In this document: positions 8,452-18,200 of the stretch, piece after piece | How positions within the stretch are numbered: position 1 is the stretch's first letter | Layout: each line of letters starts with the position of its first letter | Source: Strongylocentrotus pallidus | Taxonomy: Eukaryota; Echinodermata; Echinoidea; Camarodonta; Strongylocentrotidae | Reading direction: 5' to 3' | Assembly: GCA_030265145.1 (NCBI GenBank) | Contig: JARBES010000116.1 | Coordinates: 9,266,538 to 9,287,738 of the forward strand | DNA: 21,201 nt | Made by a program: the position numbers and the translations under genes | The notes under the pieces: generated by a model | Databases searched by the model: none | Told to the model about the DNA's origin: nothing | What the model saw: only the letters and a program-made list of their open reading frames with translations

Positions 8452-9279
8452 GTGTACCAATCACTAAAATACATTTTGTTTTGTATGTTTAATAGTGAAA
8501 GTATTTAAGCTTCACATATTACTTTTGTAAATAGATTTTGCAAGTTTCAATGCACTCTCAATGGTATTGCCTTTTCTGCCAAAAGTAAGAATGGGACACA
8601 AGAACCAAATACATAAATGTGTAGAGCAAGTCATACCTTACAAGCGACTTGTGGGATTACTTGACATACCATACGCACTCGCATGAAATAGGGCCCATAC
8701 TGAAACCAAGTCAATGTTGGTGGTTTTATGTTGTTAATTATATTTATATGAAATATTGTTGATTTTGACTTTTTTTTTCTTCTAGTAGCTTTATGAGAAT
8801 TTTGAGAAACAATCAATACAAAAAAAAGACTAGTACTCTTTTCACTCATGAGTCCATAATACATTTGCCTAGCTTGAAAAATTCACATTTCTTTTCAAGT
8901 GGCTCATAATAGAATTGTGAACAATTTGACCACTTTCAAAGTGACATCTAACATTAAAGTTGGATCTTGCGAAGACTGGGATATAGTAACTGTACCATTG
9001 TTGGTATTGTAAATAGAATGCATGGACATCTACTATTTATAAATGATTGTATTGTTATTGCTGCTTGTAATTGAATATAAACAAAATAGCATAAAACTCA
9101 ATTTCTGATGTAACTGCAGATGAAATTGACAATCTTTGACTTCTAAATCCGAGTTTCCCTCTCAGTCTCACTTCTTTGTTGATAATGATTTTGTTTAACT
9201 ACATAAAGACCAGCCTCATGAGTATTTTTGTTCTCTCTTAGATATTTGTTAGAGATTAGCAGTTGAGTGTAATACCTTG

Positions 9280-9439
9280 TACAGTCAAACATGTCTATAG
9301 CAACCTACCAAGGGACACACGAAATGTGGTCTTTGTAAACAGGTTCCTTTAGTACTCGTTTTAATGAGAAACCATTTTCATGGGAAACAAAAAATATGGT
9401 CTTTCTAGACAGGTGGTCACTAAAGCAGGTTTGACTGTA
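9280..9439. mobile_element. TA-flanked MITE family M1, best-kept ends
   Basis: TACAGTCAAACATG and CAGGTTTGACTGTA are inverted ends differing at one base within a 160-base element. It lies in the intergenic region. Confidence 0.7.
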
Positions 9440-9745
9440 GTAGCAAAGGGATACAGTGGCCTTGGGCAAGCAAATCTTTTCTTTTTGTGTGTTATTTGGG
9501 GAATTACCTTCTACAAAGCTCACCTGTATATTCATTGGTCTGTTGATTGAAGACCATGGAAAATAAGTTCCCTCTTCTATTTTCATTCATCAATAAAATT
9601 TGTGTACAACATGGGTTGTAAATGAAAATCTTGTTTCACTAGAAACAGATATAAAATGTCTGTCATTATGTTTGGGCTGATGTAAACTATGTAAGATACA
9701 AAATATTGTTTCTGTCAATTAATAGTACCTCTGGCATGAGCATTA

Positions 9746-9870
9746 TACAGTCAAACCTGTATAGAGCGACCACCCAAGGGAAACACAAAAAGTGGTCTTT
9801 GTAGCTAGACAGGTTCCTTTAGTACATGTTTCAATGAGAAACCATTTTCAAGGGAAATAAAAAATGTGGA
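9746..9870. mobile_element. TA-flanked MITE family M1, truncated copy
   Basis: The left end TACAGTCAAACCTG and about 110 bases of the body match the copy at 9280; the right end is missing after AAAAATGTGG. Confidence 0.65.
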
Positions 9871-10380
9871 GAACTGGAGTAAATGTTTTGGTAATTTGCA
9901 AAGTTTGCAGTCCACTGTGGTGCCAAGTGTCGAGACTTTATACATATTATGTAGCCGATATGTAGCTGATTGGTTCATATTATTTTCGTTTCTATACCAT
10001 GTTTGTTAGATGGAATAATCTTGCACTGCCCCCGACATCTGTCCTGATCATAACATGTACCTTTGAATACACATATACGTATATATATTCTTCATTTATG
10101 AAAGTGATCATAATTGAGAACAAATGTATGAAATAATAAAATATAAACTGCTTTTAGACATTTGAGTTACTCGTTTATTTCCTTGCTTCCATGAATGCTC
10201 CATATTATTTTCTATCTCTTTCTTTTGCATATATTTTGTCTTCATGTCTGTACTTCTTTCCATGGTCTTTCCTCTCAACATATCGTTTTTATTTTCATGT
10301 ATTTTCTTATTTTTTGTTACATCTTGAGATATTGATGATGCTTATATTGTAAACAACTAGTCATCAATCGATGACCCTCA

Positions 10381-10535
10381 CTGATATGATGATGATGTGA
10401 CAATTAAGGATGGTGATGATGTGATCATGAGGATATGATGGGAGTGGTGATGATGATGATGGTGGTGGTGGTGGAGATGATGAGAAGAATGACACAGATT
10501 AAAATGACAGTGATAGATTGATAATGATGATGAGC
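10381..10535 (+). repeat. Imperfect GAT/GGT trinucleotide tract
   Basis: Runs of GATGATGAT and GGTGGTGGT with interruptions, upstream of ZBBX. Confidence 0.8.
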
Positions 10536-10848
10536 ATGATAAAAGGTAAAATCAAAGCCCACAGCCCAAGGGGTATCTGTCGCCAAGAGCTTTGCACGGA
10601 AGAGGTGAACCGTGAAAATGATTTGCTTGGTGTTTTGGTCTGTTGGTTCTAGTCTGTAATTCAGACCAAGAGTAAAGTTGGCCTGATGGCATTGTCTCTG
10701 AATTGCCCAAAGTACCACATTAAATAAGAGGGGTTGATTGAAATCGTTAAATTTTGATTTTACTATAGAGTGTATAATCAAACGACCAAATTATTTCCCG
10801 AATATTTTTTCTTCAAAAGTACTTAGGGTCTGAAAATGATTCTATTAG

Positions 10849-10889
10849 CGCCATTTTGAATTCTTTCCCAGGCCGTTGTCAATGTAAAC
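10849..10889 (+). promoter_or_regulatory. Possible ZBBX promoter elements (YY1-like, X-box-like)
   Basis: GCGCCATTTT at 10849-10858 is the reverse complement of the YY1 core AAAATGGCGC, which usually lies near transcription starts. GTTGTCAATGTAAAC at 10875-10889 resembles an RFX X-box (GTTGYC, short spacer, RRNRAC) with one mismatch in the right half and one extra spacer base. RFX sites are typical of ciliary genes, and ZBBX is one. These are inferences from short motifs. Confidence 0.3.
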
Positions 10890-10973
10890 GATAAATTCAT
10901 CGTGATTAATATATCTTGCAATTTAAAGCCTTTTACAGCTGCAGAAATACTTGACTTTCAAGCATTGGAAGAG
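10872..10973 (+). other. ZBBX: Candidate 5' (untranslated) exon of ZBBX
   Basis: A strong donor GAG|GTAAGTA ends this stretch, and CTTTCCCAG could be an acceptor at its left edge. It is open in the frame of the next exon, but the recognisable protein begins with the ATG at 12120, so it is more likely 5' UTR. If transcription starts here, the left edge is not a splice site. The stretch contains an ATG followed at once by TAA (10882-10887). It may instead be an internal exon of a longer 5' end. Confidence 0.45.
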
Positions 10974-12104
10974 GTAAGTATTGTTATTAGATTGAAATTT
11001 GAAGACTTCTTAATTCGTTGAGTGATCAAGTGACAAGTGAAATTTTTCTAACGAGACCTCCGCGCTCCGGCGTCGGCTATAATTGCTACGCTGGTCCCGT
11101 ATACTAAAAAGTGTGTTATGTTTTGCGAGTCTCGTCATCAGATCTAAGGTCATTACTTGGATCAAGATTGTCAGTGATCTAAATGAATGTGTGTATGATT
11201 TCGCCTTGCCATTGAAATTATAAACGATGTAGTCTAGGCCTACTAAAGTTAAGTGTTCAAATTACATGGACTCTAAACTAATTTTATGGGCAAAAACAAT
11301 TTTGGTTGTGTGAGATTCTGACGTGTCCGGGACTGGGATGATTCTGACCGAGTAATTCAAAAATAGAAAATATAATTTTAGTCATTCTCTAGGAAGTTCG
11401 GCTCTGCCACTCCTATAATTAATGCTTGAGGTCTGTTGTTGTTGTTGTTGAGATTTAGGTGGTGCTCTTCAATCTCAGTCAAAATAGACTAATTCCTGTC
11501 TTGATTTCTTTTCCAGTTCATCATGCCATGCCATGGTTCATTGTTTTTGTTTGGCATTGAATATCGTTCCAGTCGTGGGTTTACCTATTCTCTGCAACAG
11601 CAAGGGGGGCGCGTAATACAATCGTTTACTCATCATTAGTAATGCATTTAATTTTATTGTCCTTTTCACTTTAAGTTTAACTGGTGTTGCCTAACTCTGA
11701 CCTAAACAGAAAAAACTGTCTGGTAAAGTGGCATGGGGAATTCTCTAATAAAATGGACATTTGTCAACCTTGTAATTTTTATGGAGGCTGTCAGTGGAGC
11801 AACCGTCGGTATCAGAGACTAAAGCTTTTGGTCTAACCACACCATTTAAAGCAGTCATCGCAGCATTAGTATATTTTGTGTGTAATAAAAAAAAAATTAA
11901 GACGCCCCTGATTCTCAAAATTGTCAAACACCACTTCGATCTACCAATGTTTAGTGCATATCCATAGACTGCACATATGTGAGTGGTTTTCGATAGACCT
12001 ACTGCATGATCTTGATCTCTATTCGACAAGCGACATGTGGCCGAGTTTTATTGTACCATCGGCCATATTTGTTAATAACTAATCACTGAATTGTTTTATT
12101 TCAG
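10974..12104. other. First ZBBX intron or leader region
   Basis: No repeat family or exon recognised. A small CpG-bearing patch lies at 11057-11100 and a GTT run at 11431-11450. Confidence 0.5.
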
Positions 12105-12119
12105 ATTCTAAATGCAGCT

Positions 12120-12175
12120 ATGGCTTCTAGACCATTCAACACATCGGCCAAGGAGCCCATGTCAGTCAAACTAAG
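12120..12175 (+). CDS. ZBBX: ZBBX first coding exon
   Basis: The exon begins at 12105 after TTTATTTCAG; the ATG is at 12120 and the donor GTATGA follows CTAAG. It encodes [18 protein letters not shown]. The frame stays open 5' of the ATG into the candidate upstream exon, so a longer N-terminus cannot be excluded. Confidence 0.75.
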
Positions 12176-15043
12176 GTATGAAAACAAGAGTTTTTTTTTA
12201 TTTTTATGGCAACCAGTGAAAAATATCCAGGTTGAACTTGTTCGTTTCTTTCAAATGCAATATGTGTAAATAGTTTCTCTAAAGTTTGATATGTGAAGAA
12301 GAAAAAAAATTACTCCTTTTTTGTTTTAATGGATTGAATTTTATTTGAAGAGCAATTTTAATTCTATCCATGTAATACAAGAATGTTATTATGTTACATC
12401 GCCATTACTTTATGTATGTGAGCGGATGGTCACTGGATTGACACACTGGATTGATTTAGTTTTTTTAATGTATTTTATAACTTTGAAGAGCGCTCATACT
12501 TTTTATTCAGTAAAAAGGTGGACATTTCTTATTGCTGTTGTTGGTAGTGTTATTGTTATAGTTGTTGTTCTTGTTGTTATCACTATTGTTATTATTAATT
12601 ATTTTTTTGATTATTTCTGTTATTTTTTTTATTATTACTAATTTTATTACTACTGCTACTACAACTTTTATCATCAATTTTGTGTTATTATATTTGTGTA
12701 GCTTGCATCGATAATCTTGTAAAATTGTTTTTTCATTACAGGGGATTAAATGCTTCAAAAAGTGTGACCAGACAGCTTGAGATCGACAGTCGTAGAATGG
12801 AAGAACGTCTGAGAGAGCTGAAGGTCGTTATGAACAGAGAGAAACAAGAAAGAGAGTAAGTTTGAATTGAGATGGTTGGAATAGTATTTATTCATGTTCT
12901 TTTAGAGACATTACATCATCATTATTTTGGTTGAGACAACCTTCTTATGGAGAGGTCCAATCTTTCTTTTTTTCCAGCTATTAAAGTGTCTATGAGTCTT
13001 AAACAAAAAAATTATTTTGTTTCGTACATTTTGAAAACTCTGTATTCTGCCGAATAATTCACCATAGAAAGAAAGCCTACAATCTATTTGATTTTGCAAG
13101 CATTGGAACTAACAGTGTGAAGCATTTAAATACTCTCCAAAAGGATGAAAAGAAGTTTGTTTTACAATTTTTGCTAAGGTGTCAGAATGAATATATTAAA
13201 TTTACATTTTATACATATTTTTTTTCTCCAAATTTGAATGATAACACGTTGCAGATTATCATGTTTGTTTGTTTTTATATAGATTTGAAATTAAATTAAC
13301 ATTTAAAACACCATGAAATATAGTGAATAGGATGGAAAAAATACACGGAGCTCGGGGAAATTGCCCCGAAATGCCATAAAGAGACCCCGAAAGTCATAAA
13401 AGAGCCCCCAAAATTTGCATATTCAAATGCAAAACAAATTAAAAGTGTTATTTTCATGCAAGCAAGCTTGAAAAGTAGCCCCCTAAATTTGTTAAATATT
13501 TTTTTCTAGAAGAGCCTCTATGATCTTCCGCCCAGCTTGATGAAGACCTTTACCAATAAAGAGCCTTCCAAGGAAATTGTATTTTAAAGTTTCATTTACT
13601 CCTCAATATGATAAGTTATTAATCAAGTCAAGATTATTATTTTTGTAATACAGGAGGCAAGGAAGTGCTGGATCAGGGGGCATCTGGTCGTCAGCAAAGA
13701 CAGCACCACCGGGCATTGATGTGACCAAAAAGAAGAGTCCAGCAAAACCTACCAAACCAGGAGAAAACAAGGTAGGCCTATACTGAAGGACAGTCTATCA
13801 TATTTTTGAATGACATTGTTAGGTTTTTCGAGCCTAATAAATAATTCAAATGATTAATGAAAGTTGTGTTTGTGGCAATCATAAACCTTTACCAAAATGC
13901 CATATCAATAAATGGCCACTTTTTTTATTTAAAAAAAAAATCCTTCAGTGAATTAACTGGAAATTTGGCACACATTGATTGGGATATCTCAGTGTCATAT
14001 ACAATATTACACATACAGGTATGCCTACAGAGTAGTTCTGTTTATAGATAAAAGTGTTTTGCAAATGTGCAGCTCGTGAATAAATGTTTGAACAAATATT
14101 ATATTAATATATTACCGTATTTGTATCTGTAAAGCGCATGGAGACAGTATTTCCTGTTAAGCGCTATAAAAATTGAGGTTATTATCATTATTATTTTTTC
14201 TTTTTCTTTTTGTGTTTCAATTTCAGATCAGAAAAATAAAAGTTCTCAAGGATACCCCAATTGGTAAGACACTTTCCCCTTTTTTAGAGATCCAGTTTGG
14301 ATGTGTTCCATTTCTTATTGAATAATATATTTGGAGGGGCCTTAGTTTTAATACTTTAATATGAGGCTTTCCTAGGTAAAGAAAGACCTTACTATTATTA
14401 CTTTTCTCTAAACCTAATCCTATATGTTTCATTTATTATTGAATAATATACTTGGAGGATCCTCGGGAAGAACAGTTTTAACATCCTTAATTTGAGGCTT
14501 CTTGGGGTAAAGAAAGACGCTACTATTTTGATAAAATAGTCTTCTTCTCTTCGAATACTAACCATCGTCAAAACAAGTACAGGTGTAAGCCTTCTTCTTT
14601 GACATAGCAGAACTGTAGTACATTGCCACTTTGAGAACTTGTTTCCTTTTAAAAATTCCATTGTCAATTTAAGCCAAATTTGAAATGTCATTTGTAATTA
14701 TAAACTGAAGTCAATGATATTCCTTCTAATTTGATCATCACTCTTTTTCTTGCAATTATGTTCCTAGATCTTTTAGATCACTATTCTTACCAAAGAACCT
14801 GCCATTCTGTCAACCTTTTCAGCATAATTTCTGTTTGTTTTCAACATGTTCTTTTCCTTTTTTTAAATAAACATTAATGGTATATTTCAAATGAACTCTT
14901 CTTTGTCAATCACTCCCTATAAACAGAGTTACCTAAGAGAGCTCCAAAGAAGTATCCTCCAGCCCCGAGCTCAGTCAGGAAGTCGTTTTCTGGACCACCT
15001 TGTGGACAGTGTGAGGAGAGAGCAGTAGCATTGGTAAGTCATT

Positions 15044-15075
<32 letters not shown>

Positions 15076-15229
15076 CATCATCATTATCACGATCATCATC
15101 ATCATCACCATCACCATCATTATTATCATCATCATCATTATCACCATCACCACCACCACCACCACCACCACCATCATCATCACCATCACCATCAACACCA
15201 TCATCATCATCACCATCAACACCATCATC

Positions 15230-15261
<32 letters not shown>

Positions 15262-18200
15262 CAACACCATCACCATCATCATCATCATCATCATCACCAT
15301 CAACACCATCACCATCATCAACACCATCATCATCATCACCATCAACACCATCACCATCACCATCATCATCAACACTATCATCATCATTGTTTATCGTCAG
15401 TTTTTCCTTGGAATTGTATGTTTCATTTCCCTTATGGCCTTTTCCAAGCCCTCTTGTGTTCAGCATCCTTTGCTCTGTACTTTTAAAAAACTACAAAATT
15501 ATATTTTCCCTGAAGAAATTTTTAATCATACATGTACCCTAAATATTATGATTGCAAATATGTTTCTTTACAACCCTTTTATGAAAAAATCTATTTCATC
15601 ATCAATAACTAAGAAAATTAAATTTGATGTAATTTCTATACAGAGCGAATTGAAAGGCACCTCACGACATAAAATATAAAGTTGCCAATTGTGTTTGATT
15701 GATCGCAACTTCAAAGTGCCATTACTTCCTTATTTTTTATCAGATTTTGCTCAAACTTGTGCCGACCTGTTCCTCTCATATTTCTGCTTCTATAAAAACG
15801 AATGTTTATATCAGGGTGGACTTCCCCGGCCTTTAAGGCCTAAAAAAAAAGATGTTGTATCGCACTTTGCGACCGACCCCAAAATCTCGAAATTTTGTTG
15901 TTTACCGTTTTTTAGAGAAAAAAATGTATCAAAGTAGTCAAAACTGAGAAATATCAACCCAAAGAGGGAGTAAAAAATAATAAATAAAATTTTAAGAAAA
16001 AAAAAAAAAAATTCTGACCGACCGACCCAACATCTTTTTTTTTTAGGCCTAATGAAACTTTTATACATTAACCTCTCTTTTCTCCTTTGTAGTGGATGTG
16101 AATTGACTTTATATTTCTGCTCTCTTTACTTTTTTTCAGACCTGCATGGAATGTGGAGAGAACTACTGCGCAGGATGCTTTGCAAAGTTTCACCTCAAGG
16201 GGGCGCTACGTCAGCACCGTTCCATCCCATACCAGAGCGGCAGCAAAGAGAATTCACCACATAATAGGTGAGTTGTCAAGTATCCGTGGAAAGTGTTATA
16301 ATGAATAATAATAATAAAAACGGTGCTTATAAAGCGCCTACCACCGAAGTCTCTAAGCGCTATAACTCTTGGAATGTCATTTTAAATGTGCAAATTTTGA
16401 GTACAGTGATAGCTTGCAAGTTAATTTTAAAAAAATTATAATGCAATCTTTTTTGAAAAATCAACCCCCCCCCCCCCCCCCAACCCTTTCCCCCATGTCC
16501 CAATCAGGTAGAAAGTGTCACTATTAGAAATGAAATAAGTCTGATTTGTTACAGCCAGAAAGCTATACAAGAAAAATAAACCTGTAGTGATATATTTTTT
16601 CAAAAATGTAATTTGTAGCTAATTACATTTGCAAACACACTTAAAAAATAGAGGGACAAGATTGAACTGTCTCTTTCAATGCTCTATTAAAACGACAACC
16701 TCTTTGAAACTTGCTTACAAGTAGTTTTAACCCTTAATGTATTGGGCTTTCTGTTCTGTAATTTTGTATGAAAGCAGCTTTATTGATCATTATAGTTGTA
16801 TATTAATATTATGCAAATGCAAATAGTGGTGGTTATTTTACCTGACTGCTAAGAAAGCAATAAATGCTTGTTAGTATGCAACCAGAAGACCGACGGCTTA
16901 AGGTCCTCTCCGAGGGACCTGGTAATGAGGATTAATGCCTTACCAAAGGGCACTAGCGCATCGACTTGGTTTCGATCAATTTTAGAATCAGGAATTAGTA
17001 ACTCTCTTTTATATTATTGGATTTTTCTATTGCATTATTTATGGGGTTGCTTTAATACTTGCCATTCAATGGATTTTATTATGTTCATTATTGTTCCTCC
17101 TCTTCCTCCTCTGCTTCCTCTGTAGTATGGAAGCCAGTTCAGTTTCCCATCCTGGAGCCAGCAAACCGTCCGCTCCTAAGACGAGCTCTGGAGTAGACAG
17201 TCATTCCAATCAGCCAGGCAGAGTTATCATGGCAAAGACCACACCACCAAAGGTCGGTTATAATGATAAAAATCTGTTCTTCTATAGCGTGTACCACATT
17301 ATGATATAACATCCCTACCCACTGCCAAAGAGCTTTGGAAGTTATTACCTAGCTTTAGCTCCGGCAGCCTTTATCAGCTATTGTCTAGAAGGGAGATTCC
17401 ACCCTTATATCAGTTGGATTTTAATAATAGAAGCAGAGACATGAGATAAACAGATCAGTGAAAGTTTGAGCAAAATCCAATAATGAGAAAAAAGAGACTT
17501 ACTCATTCCTGATTTTGTAATCGCTCAAACACAAATTTGCAACTCTGTAATGCATCTTAAAACATTCTCTCCCTGTTGATGTGTACTAAAAAAATCATTA
17601 AATTCTATTTTCTCTAGAGATAATTTCGCTCATAAATGAACCCTAGATGCAATGTTGGCAGATATGTTTTTACACTTTCCCTGTATTAAAATATTCCTTC
17701 ATCAATACTAAGGAATACAAATTTATGATTTTTTTTTTGTACAGAGCGATTGCAAGATGACTTAAAAGATATGTCACAGAGATTCCAATTCGTGTGTGAT
17801 TGATTACAACTGCAACAATTCATAACTTTCTTATTTTTATTGTAGTTCTTTTCATTATTAATGTCCATTCATTTTGTATACTTTATGTAAACGAGCAGAA
17901 TGTCCATGTATAGACTATCAAGTTTGAATAATTCTTGAATGACAGTTTGGACAATGAAAGTTAGTGTTTCTTCATGAAACTGAAAATGGGTCTGTAACAG
18001 TTACAAAATATGTCGTTGCAAATGTCACAAATACGTTTTTTCAAGATGAACGATTTAAGAAAAACGCCAGGACGAGTGAAAACTTGCTTTTAAAGGTTTA
18101 CCTTCATTATTATTGTGTTTTTTTTAAAATCCAGAATCCTTCTCCCAAGCCTGGTAACTCGGCCTTCGAAGGAGAGTATAGTGAAGAAGAGAGCGCTGCT

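Larger units (their letters stand above)
8452..10848. other. Intergenic region
   Basis: No coding exon supported on either strand. It holds two M1 MITEs, AATAAA hexamers at 9592 and 10135, and a GAT-rich tract. 10540-10790 is less AT-rich but shows no recognisable protein. Confidence 0.55.

Noticed and set aside
10425-10781. Minus-strand frame of 118 codons in the intergenic region
   Set aside because: Its end reads the GAT tract and the rest has no recognisable domain; no splice or promoter support.
11745-12029. Minus-strand frame of 94 codons in the first ZBBX intron
   Set aside because: No recognisable motif, and it lies antisense within an intron.
12105-12119. Coding start upstream of the ZBBX ATG at 12120
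   Set aside because: The frame is open back through 10872-10973, but no upstream in-frame ATG or family similarity was seen, so the ATG with good context was kept.
15031-15486. Long His-rich frame (and Asp-rich and Met/Val-rich frames on the other strand)
   Set aside because: These are translations of the ATC array inside a ZBBX intron; nothing outside the array resembles a protein.
16081-16160. Duplicated acceptor before ZBBX exon 16140 (CTCTCTTTTCTCC..TTGTAG against CTCTCTTTAC..TTCAG)
   Set aside because: The likeness is mostly pyrimidine-tract composition; exon-side similarity is too weak to count as a fourth case.
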